A stretch of DNA of 64,000 nt from Cerasibacillus terrae (lineage in GTDB: Bacteria; Bacillota; Bacilli; Bacillales; Amphibacillaceae), in contig NZ_VDUW01000005.1 in assembly GCF_008039555.1 (NCBI RefSeq), forward strand, positions 164,048 through 228,047, read 5' to 3'. The stretch's first letter is position 1; each line of letters starts with the position of its first letter. The position numbers and the translations under genes were made by a program. Below are positions 57,761 through 64,000 of this stretch, piece by piece. The notes below the pieces were generated by a model. It saw only the letters and a list, made by a program, of their open reading frames with translations. It did not search any database and was not told the origin of the DNA.

Positions 57761-58885
57761 ATGAAAAAAATAATTATTATCGGTGCAGGAATTTTAGGAG
57801 CATCTACAGCATATTATCTTTCAAAAACAGAAGCAGAAGTTATCTTAATTGACAGAAATGATATCGGTCAAGCAACAGAAGCAGCCACTGGTATTATTTG
57901 TCCATGGTTATCGAAACGAAGAAATAAAGCATGGTATCATCTGGCGAAAAATGGTGCAAAAATTTACCCTAAATTGATCCGAGCATTAGAAGAAGACGGT
58001 GAAGTAGAGACGGGCTACAAGCAAGTTGGAGCAATAAGTATTCGGGAGAAAAAAGAAACACTACTTGAAATGAAGGAAATTGCTTTAAAACGCCGAGAAG
58101 ATGCACCAGAAATTGGCGAGGTTACCTTATTAAGTCCTAAAGAAACAAGAAAACTTTTCCCGCCCATTGCAGATGGTTTAGGATCTGTTCATGTAAGTGG
58201 TGCAGCCCGAGTGAATGGGCAACAATTACGACGTGCACTCATTCAGGGTGCAAAAAAGAACGGCGTGACATTTATAGAAGATACGGCTACATTACAATAT
58301 GAAGATTCTTCCATCATAGGTGTCACCCTTTCCGATTCTACTCAGATAACAGCAGATATTGTAATTGCAACAAATGGTGCATGGATGAAGGAATTGCTAA
58401 GTCCGATTGGAATTTCCCTTTATAGTTATCCCCAAAAAGGACAGCTCATGCATATAGAAATGCCTGAATATGATACAAGTAAGTGGCCTGTTATTATGCC
58501 ACCTAGTAACCAATCGATTGTACCTTTTGATGATCGGGTAATTATTGGTGCAACACATGAAAAGAAAGGCGTCGGATTTGACCATCGAATTACCGCTGAA
58601 GGATTACATCGGGTCTTATTTACTGCATTAAAGTTTGCTCCAGGTCTTGGAAATGCTACAGTTATAGAGACAAAAATGGGCTTTCGTCCCTATACACCAG
58701 AATATTTACCTGTGATTGGTCCTATTCCTGGCTATAAAGGTCTTTTAGTTGCCAATGGACTTGGTGCATCTGGATTAACAACTGGGCCGTATCTCGGTAG
58801 CCAATTAGCGAAACTCGCCATGGATGAATCAATTGAGATTGACCTTCATGATTACGATATAAAAGAAGCCTTAACAAAAGCTTAG
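57761..58885 (+). CDS. FAD-dependent oxidoreductase (DAO family)
   Basis: A 374-residue protein. The Rossmann motif IIIIGAGILGASTAYYLS covers residues 4-21; ATGIICPWLSKRRNKAWY near 42-59 and FRPYTPEYLPVIGPIPGYKGLLVANGLGASGLT (split around 315-347) are standard for D-amino acid dehydrogenase/glycine oxidase-like flavoproteins. The substrate is unknown. The ATG at 57761 has GAAAAGGG seven bases ahead; an upstream in-frame extension starting at 57707 has no such site. A 29-codon ORF follows by 26 bases. Confidence 0.85.
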   Translation: MKKIIIIGAGILGASTAYYLSKTEAEVILIDRNDIGQATEAATGIICPWLSKRRNKAWYHLAKNGAKIYPKLIRALEEDGEVETGYKQVGAISIREKKETLLEMKEIALKRREDAPEIGEVTLLSPKETRKLFPPIADGLGSVHVSGAARVNGQQLRRALIQGAKKNGVTFIEDTATLQYEDSSIIGVTLSDSTQITADIVIATNGAWMKELLSPIGISLYSYPQKGQLMHIEMPEYDTSKWPVIMPPSNQSIVPFDDRVIIGATHEKKGVGFDHRITAEGLHRVLFTALKFAPGLGNATVIETKMGFRPYTPEYLPVIGPIPGYKGLLVANGLGASGLTTGPYLGSQLAKLAMDESIEIDLHDYDIKEALTKA

Positions 58886-58911
58886 TTCATATAAAAGAAA
58901 GAGGAGATGAA

Positions 58912-59001
58912 ATGAAAGGAAAAAATGTAATTTTAATTATCATCATCACCGTTATTATCGCTCTCATTTTAACTTACTGGTTATTAAAAGAGATGGTTTA
59001 A
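58912..59001 (+). CDS. 29-residue single-span membrane peptide
   Basis: A small ORF starting MKGKNVILIIIITVII and ending in LKEMV, with GAGGAGATG directly ahead. Nearly the whole peptide is one hydrophobic helix with Lys at both ends. It follows the flavoprotein gene by 26 bases and precedes the shared terminator, so it is likely the last gene of that transcript. It could be a membrane tether or a modulator; no family recognised. Confidence 0.5.
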   Translation: MKGKNVILIIIITVIIALILTYWLLKEMV

Positions 59002-59005
59002 TAAA

Positions 59006-59048
59006 AAACGAGATACCATTCGAATCAGAATGTGTATCTCATTTTTTT
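59006..59048. terminator. Bidirectional terminator
   Basis: AAACGAGATAC and GTATCTCATTTTTT pair around a 19-base loop between convergent genes. Confidence 0.7.
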
Positions 59049-59054
59049 AGATAT

Positions 59055-60017
59055 TCATTTACCTTTTTCTTTTTTCCAGCTCTTTTCTTCATCATCTTCA
59101 ATTATTCCAAGAACGACATCCGTAATATTCGGTTCTTTTAAAAGTTGATCCGTTAATCTAAATTTGATATCATCTGCTTCTGCAAGTGTCAATCCTTTTA
59201 CTAATTCAACAGTAACATCAACATGATATGCTCTACCCTCTTGCATTACACGCATATCATAAATATCAACAACATATTTATCACTTAATAATTCTTTACC
59301 GATTTTTCCCTCAACATCTGCCGGAGCAGCTACCCCAATCAAACCAATCATATTATCATAACCAACGCGAAAAGCGACAAATAACATTAGAAGCCCAATT
59401 AATATCGATACAATCCCATCTGCCTGTAAGATACTGAAAAATTGGGCCAAAATAATTCCAATAATAGCAAATAATGCCCCTAATGTTGCTACAATATCTT
59501 CATAAAATACCAATTTAGTTGCTGGAGATGCCTTTTTTGCATTTCGAAACGCTAATATAAACAAATTTCCTTTACGCTTCATTTTCGCCTCTTCTAAAAT
59601 TAACTTCATTGTTTTATATAAAATGAAGCCATCAATCAAAAATGAAAATACTAAAACAATAATATTCAATAAAAAATCACTAGATTCTTGCGGATGTTGC
59701 CATAATTCCCAACCAGTCTTTATTGTTTCATATGCCATTACTGTTACAACAATAACGGCAACCATACAAAAGATATTAATTAATCTGCCAAACCCAGTTG
59801 GAAATCGTTTGGAAGGCTTCATCTCAGCCAAAACACTGCCAGCATACACAAATGACTGATTCACGGTATCTGCTAGTGAATGCATTGCTGTGGCAAACAT
59901 TGTTCCATTTCCACTTATAGCAGCTACAATTAATTTCACAATCGCAATCACAAGATTTCCCAATGCAGCTAATCCAGATGATGTATTCCCTTTTTTAAGT
60001 AATTTTATGATTCGCAT
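59055..60017 (-). CDS. Cation diffusion facilitator (CDF) family transporter
   Basis: A 320-residue metal exporter with about six spans to residue 215 and a cytosolic C-terminal domain (about 220-305). The TM2 zinc-site motif reads HSLADT (His near 46, Asp near 50) and ALFAIIGIILAQFF lies in TM5. FYEDIVATLGAL in the loop is a family marker. It expels Zn2+, Mn2+, Fe2+ or a similar ion in exchange for protons. No metal regulator is adjacent. Confidence 0.9.
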   Translation of the reverse strand: MRIIKLLKKGNTSSGLAALGNLVIAIVKLIVAAISGNGTMFATAMHSLADTVNQSFVYAGSVLAEMKPSKRFPTGFGRLINIFCMVAVIVVTVMAYETIKTGWELWQHPQESSDFLLNIIVLVFSFLIDGFILYKTMKLILEEAKMKRKGNLFILAFRNAKKASPATKLVFYEDIVATLGALFAIIGIILAQFFSILQADGIVSILIGLLMLFVAFRVGYDNMIGLIGVAAPADVEGKIGKELLSDKYVVDIYDMRVMQEGRAYHVDVTVELVKGLTLAEADDIKFRLTDQLLKEPNITDVVLGIIEDDEEKSWKKEKGK

Positions 60018-60155
60018 TCATGTTCACCCCAAGACATCGCTTCTTTTTCTTATTTTTGTTTAAAATAAGAAACATATACATGTTTTTCATAAACTTAATT
60101 TATGACGATATCTTTAGGCGTGTTATTTTTTAAAAATATCATTCTCTCATTCGTT

Positions 60156-61190
60156 TTAATGGGTTCGCATATCTTGATATAAATGGTGCATTAATCCCAT
60201 AAACACAGCCAGCCAGATAGCTAATGCAATATACACCATAACATCTGGAATTATCATTAGAAATGGAAGTTCAAGTGCTTTAGATAACTGTAATGTACTT
60301 GTTGTATACATTGCAATTGGAAACGCCATTCCCCAGAATTGTGGGTCATAGGTTAATGGAAATCGGTGAATCACATGTCTCCAAATGGTAAGTATAAAAA
60401 GTAATGGTATCCACCATGTTCCGGTAATCCAGAAAAACAACGTAAATCCTTTTAGAAATGGTGTAATCTCTGATAGTAATGAAAAATTATCTCTATGTAA
60501 TATTAATGTTGAACCAGCTAATGTTGTAATCGCAACAGCACCCATATTAATCCAATAAGGTGGTGTCAATTCAGAGAGTTTTAGCTTTAAAAAAGTAAAA
60601 CGATAAAAAATAAGCGTAATAATATTCAGGTATAGCATACACCCTAGAAAATACATACATAACGTGAAAAATAAAAGTATTTCCTTACCATCATGGATAT
60701 GTGGTGAAAGCAATGTACCAAGAATGGAAACAGATTGTGTAGCAACAGCCGCAATCAACCATGCTCCATTAATTCCTTCCTCCATTGTTGGTTTATTCTG
60801 CCGAATGGTAACGGAAGTAAAAAAGGTATACATGACAATAATCCACAGGAAAATTGCTAAAAACCACAATATATAAGGAAAGGAATAATTACCAGTAATT
60901 GTAATGATTTGGCTTCCAAAAACGGATGTTCCAGCAATCAACGTAAAAAAACCTGGCCCCTTCTCATGGCTTGTCATATCACCAATTAAATTAGGAAAGA
61001 AATAAAATAAACGTATGAATGTTAATATCCACAAAACAAGATACGCGACAATATTGATTCCAAGTAATATTTTTGAAATAACTATCATTTCTAATAAATG
61101 TGCACCAATTGATAATGCTCCTGTAGCCATTACAAGTGCAAAATAAGCAGGAAATAAATTTTTGGATTTAGATTTCAAATAATCAAGCAT
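60156..61190 (-). CDS. TDT-family (TehA/SLAC1-like) transporter
   Basis: A 344-residue membrane protein with about ten spans. FPAYFALVMATGALSIGAHLL near residues 13-33 is the start of the tellurite-resistance/dicarboxylate transporter fold, and the regular pairs of helices fit SLAC1-type anion channels or dicarboxylate exporters. The substrate is open: malate, C4-dicarboxylates, sulfite and tellurite are known for the family. The ATG at 61190 follows GGAGAGTG; the start five codons earlier overlaps this site. Confidence 0.85.
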   Translation of the reverse strand: MLDYLKSKSKNLFPAYFALVMATGALSIGAHLLEMIVISKILLGINIVAYLVLWILTFIRLFYFFPNLIGDMTSHEKGPGFFTLIAGTSVFGSQIITITGNYSFPYILWFLAIFLWIIVMYTFFTSVTIRQNKPTMEEGINGAWLIAAVATQSVSILGTLLSPHIHDGKEILLFFTLCMYFLGCMLYLNIITLIFYRFTFLKLKLSELTPPYWINMGAVAITTLAGSTLILHRDNFSLLSEITPFLKGFTLFFWITGTWWIPLLFILTIWRHVIHRFPLTYDPQFWGMAFPIAMYTTSTLQLSKALELPFLMIIPDVMVYIALAIWLAVFMGLMHHLYQDMRTH

Positions 61191-61744
61191 TGCTTCACTC
61201 TCCAATTAGTTAAAATTACAGCAATAACATCTTTTTTTACTTGCTATATCTATTACCTCACCGCGTCATGTCCTAAATATGTTTCTTTAATAGTATTCCT
61301 TTTATGCTCCCTACTATGAATGAAGTGAAAATAACAGAAATCCTGGGACAAGAAATATTTATTCTAATATATTTTTGTGTATTATTTAATAAAATAGATG
61401 CTTTGGAATCAATCCATACTAAGGCTAATATTTGGCAATTAAATAATACACAAAATTGCCAAGACCTTTTACACAGTTTTGCATCGAAAAATACATAAGC
61501 GTTTTGTTATTTAACACTATTTTACACTTTATAAAAGCACCCTTTTTTATTCTATATATAAAATAAATTACGTAACAGATTGTCATGCCGAAAATTATAT
61601 ACAATCCTGTTGCTAAGATTAGATAAGAGATTTCAAATCCTGCTCTCAAAGTGCTAAAGCAATTACCAAAGAAATACAACATACATTATACTCTATTTAG
61701 ATTAATCAAGGGTAATATAAAAAGCTTATTTTTTGTGTACAATA
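61191..61744. other. Gene-poor AT-rich region
   Basis: No convincing gene. A minus-strand ORF at 61425-61682 (85 codons) encodes one or two hydrophobic segments (ISYLILATGLYIIFGMTICY) but lacks a ribosome site; a plus-strand ORF at 61304-61498 has no domain. The region may hold a decayed small membrane protein gene. Confidence 0.35.
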
Positions 61745-61773
61745 TTGACATAGGTTCATACAAAAAATAAAAT
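61745..61773 (+). promoter_or_regulatory. Sigma-A promoter ahead of the small lipoprotein
   Basis: TTGACA (61745-61750), 17 bases, TAAAAT (61768-61773), an almost consensus pair. A sequence TTTTTTCAGAATATT at about 61824 resembles a CodY box at 12 of 15 positions in the resulting leader. Confidence 0.6.
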
Positions 61774-61924
61774 AGTGTTATAGATTAAAATGTTATTTCT
61801 TTACATGCTAATGACACTGCATTTTTTTCAGAATATTCTAACATACGGCTTAATATTATGGTTAAACTGATTCATCCTAGTATATAATTAATTTTTTTAT
61901 CTGTTTACTATAATTATTTTTGGG

Positions 61925-62182
61925 ATGTTTCCATTGAAAGCGAAATTAATTACGACAGTATTTTTCAGTATAAGATTCCTTATAGGAGGATGTAATAAGA
62001 TAGGATTATCTGATGATAAAAATAAACAAAATAATAGCTCAAAATTAAATGATTATGAATTAGAAAATTATGTTCCCATCCAGGAATATAATGGGGAAGG
62101 TTATATACTTAGAGAAGGAAAGGAAGAAGTTGGTGAAGTTGCTGAAGAGCATTGCGATGTGGTGAAAAAGACTGTCCATTGA
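61925..62182 (+). CDS. Small putative lipoprotein, possibly truncated
   Basis: An 85-codon ORF whose N-terminus (KAKLITTVFFSIRFLIGGC) resembles a lipoprotein signal peptide with a Cys near residue 23, followed by an Asn/Lys/Asp-rich linker and a short acidic domain (GYILREGKEEVGEV). It ends abruptly, so it may be the front part of a larger lipoprotein cut by a frameshift or deletion. The ribosome site is weak, although a strong promoter lies 150 bases upstream. Function unknown. Confidence 0.4.
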   Translation: MFPLKAKLITTVFFSIRFLIGGCNKIGLSDDKNKQNNSSKLNDYELENYVPIQEYNGEGYILREGKEEVGEVAEEHCDVVKKTVH

Positions 62183-62382
62183 TTCCTAACTTTTTCTTGC
62201 AAACGAATGACTTTACATTTTTGCCTCTGATTGTTTTTCGCTTCAATTAAGTTGATCCCACTTTCCTTGGCAACTAAAGCGAATCTTGATAACTTACGTT
62301 AAGGACTTAGGCCTAGATGCTTTACTGTAAAAAAAGATAGAGACTGGATAATATGTATTTATAATACTCAATTTTTATACAA

Positions 62383-62423
62383 ATAAAAAAACACTTATAA
62401 ATCTATATTTATCAAGTGTTTCA
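62383..62423 (-). terminator. Terminator of the rRNA-tRNA transcript
   Basis: Minus-strand AAACACTTGATAAAT pairs with ATTTATAAGTGTTT, followed by TTTTTA, about 55 bases after the last tRNA. Confidence 0.8.
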
Positions 62424-62478
62424 GCTAATTCAGGAAAGTATTATTTAGTTATTAAAAATAGCTTAATTCATTCTAAAA

Positions 62479-62560
62479 TACCAGTGGCCGGGATCGAACC
62501 GGCACTCCGTGAGGAACGGGATTTTGAATCCCGCGCGTCTGCCAATTCCGCCACACTGGC
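62479..62560 (-). tRNA. tRNA-Leu (CAA)
   Basis: Class II tRNA with a long variable arm. Acceptor GCCAGTG pairs with CACTGGT, discriminator A. Anticodon loop TTCAAAA gives CAA. CCA is not encoded. Last tRNA of the cluster. Confidence 0.93.
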
Positions 62561-62574
62561 AATTAATTTTAATT

Positions 62575-62648
62575 TGGAGGCGGCAACCGGATTTGAACCG
62601 ATGATAGAGGTTTTGCAGACCTCGGCCTTACCACTTGGCTATGCCGCC
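62575..62648 (-). tRNA. tRNA-Cys (GCA)
   Basis: Acceptor GGCGGCA/TGCCGCC, discriminator T, encoded CCA. Anticodon GCA in CTGCAAA loop. Confidence 0.93.
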
Positions 62649-62655
62649 ATCGTAC

Positions 62656-62730
62656 TGGAGCGGAAGACGGGATTCGAACCCGCGACCCCCACCTTGGCAA
62701 GGTGGTATTCTACCGCTGAACTACTTCCGC
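62656..62730 (-). tRNA. tRNA-Gly (GCC)
   Basis: Acceptor GCGGAAG pairs with CTTCCGC, discriminator T, encoded CCA. Anticodon GCC between CACCT and AGGTG arms. Confidence 0.94.
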
Positions 62731-62733
62731 AAA

Positions 62734-62808
62734 TGGCTGGGCTACTAGGATTCGAACCTAGGAGTGACGGGACCAAAACCCGTTGCCTTACCGCTTGGCT
62801 ATAGCCCA
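62734..62808 (-). tRNA. tRNA-Gln (TTG)
   Basis: Acceptor TGGGCTA/TAGCCCA, discriminator G, encoded CCA. Anticodon loop TTTTGGT gives TTG. Confidence 0.93.
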
Positions 62809-62813
62809 ATAAA

Positions 62814-62890
62814 TGGGGCGACCGGTGGGATTTGAACCCACGCATGCCGGAGCCACAATCCGGTGCGTTAACCACTTCGCCACGACCGCC
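62814..62890 (-). tRNA. tRNA-His (GTG)
   Basis: Extra 5' G (G-1) faces discriminator C73, the histidine identity pair. Anticodon GTG in the TTGTGGC loop. CCA encoded. Confidence 0.94.
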
Positions 62891-62902
62891 ATGAAATAAT
62901 AA

Positions 62903-62976
62903 TGGCAGGGGTAGTAGGAGTCGAACCCACATCAAAGGTTTTGGAGACCTTCGTTTTGCCATTAAACTATACCCCT
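62903..62976 (-). tRNA. tRNA-Trp (CCA)
   Basis: Acceptor AGGGGTA/TACCCCT, discriminator G, encoded CCA. Anticodon CCA in the CTCCAAA loop. Confidence 0.93.
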
Positions 62977-62997
62977 GTTTTTCATATTATATTTAGA

Positions 62998-63082
62998 TGG
63001 TGGAGGGGGAGAGATTCGAACTCCCGAACCCAGAGGGAGCGGATTTACAGTCCGCCGCGTTTAGCCACTTCGCTACCCCTCC
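62998..63082 (-). tRNA. tRNA-Tyr (GTA)
   Basis: Class II tRNA with long variable arm. Acceptor GGAGGGG, discriminator A, encoded CCA. Anticodon GTA in the CTGTAAA loop. Confidence 0.93.
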
Positions 63083-63088
63083 ACAATA

Positions 63089-63161
63089 TGGCTCGGGACG
63101 GAATCGAACCGCCGACACAAGGATTTTCAGTCCTTTGCTCTACCGACTGAGCTACCGAGCC
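63089..63161 (-). tRNA. tRNA-Phe (GAA)
   Basis: Acceptor GGCTCGG, discriminator A, no encoded CCA. Anticodon GAA in the CTGAAAA loop. In Bacillus trnD a tRNA-Thr follows here; it is absent. Confidence 0.93.
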
Positions 63162-63196
63162 GTATATGTAATATATCTATTTATTTGATTTTATAA

Positions 63197-63273
63197 TGGC
63201 GGTCCGGACGGGACTCGAACCCGCGACCTCCTGCGTGACAGGCAGGCATTCTAACCAACTGAACTACCGGACC
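63197..63273 (-). tRNA. tRNA-Asp (GTC)
   Basis: Acceptor GGTCCGG/CCGGACC, discriminator G, encoded CCA. Anticodon GTC between GCCTG and CAGG arms. Confidence 0.94.
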
Positions 63274-63290
63274 AAGATATATAATATTAT

Positions 63291-63369
<79 letters not shown>

Positions 63370-63390
63370 ATATAAGTATATATATTTAGA

Positions 63391-63466
63391 TGGTGGAGGA
63401 TGCAGGGCTCGAACCTGCGACCCCTTGCTTGTAAGGCAAGTGCTCTCCCAGCTGAGCTAATCCTCC
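63391..63466 (-). tRNA. tRNA-Val (TAC)
   Basis: Acceptor GGAGGAT, discriminator A, encoded CCA. Anticodon loop CTTACAA gives TAC. Confidence 0.93.
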
Positions 63467-63470
63467 AAAT

Positions 63471-63545
63471 TGGTGACCCGTAGGGGATTCGAACCCCTGA
63501 TACCGCCGTGAAAGGGCGATGTCTTAACCACTTGACCAACGGGCC
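63471..63545 (-). tRNA. tRNA-Glu (TTC)
   Basis: Acceptor GGCCCGT, discriminator A, encoded CCA. Anticodon TTC in the CTTTCAC loop. Confidence 0.93.
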
Positions 63546-63567
63546 ATATATTATTTTAAAAGTTGAA

Positions 63568-63660
63568 TGGCGGAGAGCGAGGGATTTGAACCCTCGAGAC
63601 CACTTGCGTAGCCTACACGATTTCCAATCGTGCTCCTTCGGCCAACTCGGACAGCTCTCC
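63568..63660 (-). tRNA. tRNA-Ser (GGA)
   Basis: Class II tRNA, 93 bases with a long variable arm. Acceptor GGAGAGC, discriminator G, encoded CCA. Anticodon GGA in the TTGGAAA loop. Confidence 0.93.
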
Positions 63661-63661
63661 A

Positions 63662-63736
63662 TGGCTCCACAGGTAGGGTTCGAACCTACGGCCAATCGGT
63701 TAACAGCCGATTGCTCTACCACTGAGCTACTGTGGA
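63662..63736 (-). tRNA. tRNA-Asn (GTT)
   Basis: Acceptor TCCACAG, discriminator G, encoded CCA. Anticodon GTT in the CTGTTAA loop. First tRNA after the 23S gene. Confidence 0.93.
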
Positions 63737-63893
63737 ATGGAATCAAATAACATTACCAAGTGATCTTCTATAGTAACCAAACAATATTATAGCAGTTTTT
63801 CAAAATAAATCAAGTGTAATCTATCAAAAAAATAATAGTTTATACCTTGAAAACCAAATAAGAAGTGTACCACTTATCAATAACAATGTATCT

Positions 63894-64000
63894 AGTCAAG
63901 TCCTCGATCAATTAGTATCCGTCAGCTCCACGTGTCACCACGCTTCCACCTCGGACCTATCAACCTCATCGTCTCTGAGGGATCTTACTCACTCGAAGTG
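63894..64000 (-). rRNA. 23S rRNA, 3' end (cut by window edge)
   Basis: The minus strand reads GTTGATAGGTCCGAGGTGG, then GACACGTGGAGCTGACGG and ACTAATTGATCGAGGACTT, the conserved 3' terminus of Bacillaceae 23S rRNA. Downstream pairing sequence (63840-63893) resembles the usual processing stalk. No 5S gene follows before tRNA-Asn. Confidence 0.93.

Noticed and set aside
61304..61682. Small ORFs in the gene-poor region
   Set aside because: No ribosome site, no domain and mutual overlap on opposite strands; kept only as a note on a possible decayed gene.

Overview
The window is 64 kb of low-GC Firmicute DNA. It appears to come from an endospore-forming Bacillaceae of the Oceanobacillus/Virgibacillus kind. 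This is inferred from AT-rich codons, strong AGGAGG-type ribosome sites, frequent TTG starts, T-box leaders, CodY-, CcpA- and PhoP-like sites, a CotD-type spore coat protein, and a tRNA array ordered like the Bacillus trnD cluster beside a 23S rRNA gene. The species cannot be fixed from the sequence alone.

Region by region. 1-1.9 kb: an enolase-superfamily enzyme and a YfcC-type transporter (cut by the left edge), with a CodY-like box at the promoter. 2-4.2 kb: a serine-hydrolase-fold protein that has lost its SxxK catalytic residues, and a lipoprotein. 4.3-8.9 kb: a complete Bce-type peptide-antibiotic module (response regulator, intramembrane-sensing kinase, ABC ATPase, FtsX-like permease). 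9-20.9 kb: branched-chain amino-acid biosynthesis, with ilvD on its own promoter and then ilvB-ilvN-ilvC-leuA-leuB-leuC-leuD-ilvA behind a T-box leader whose specifier reads AUC (Ile), plus a cre-like and CodY-like sites. 21-22.8 kb: a BASS-family transporter, an asparaginase remnant and a small coiled-coil membrane protein. 22.9-29.1 kb: a phosphonate-type ABC transporter (phnD-phnC-phnE-phnE) preceded by an 871-codon secreted OB-fold protein and a four-repeat Pho box. 29-41 kb: glutamate/aspartate symporter, ClC protein, DUF5068-like lipoprotein, cysteine hydrolase, PatA-like aminotransferase, TatD-like hydrolase with a tiny coupled gene, and a CdaR-type regulator facing an amino-acid oxidase and NSS transporter. 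40.6-42.6 kb: a Vga-type ABC-F ribosome-protection gene behind an attenuator leader with a 28-codon ORF. 42.7-49.2 kb: two U32 proteins, SIMPL protein, a NUDIX hydrolase behind its own T-box, DUF1992, YpsA and CotD. 49.3-61.2 kb: ABC-2 exporter, a MifM-like upstream ORF with a hairpin masking the yidC2 ribosome site, MscL, SulP, MenC, Mn-pyrophosphatase, FAD oxidoreductase, CDF and TDT transporters. 62.4-64 kb: 14 tRNA genes following the 3' end of 23S rRNA, with no 5S gene between.

The strongest second-look items are regulatory: (1) the MifM/YidC2-like arrangement, where a membrane-anchored ORF ends in an acidic segment upstream of a 13-bp hairpin covering the yidC2 Shine-Dalgarno; (2) a full T-box with promoter and terminator directly in front of a NUDIX hydrolase; (3) the ABC-F attenuator with its leader peptide; (4) a textbook Pho box driving an uncharacterised secreted protein together with the phn transporter. 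Most of the rest is ordinary chromosomal Bacillaceae content with no sign of prophage, transposase or CRISPR.
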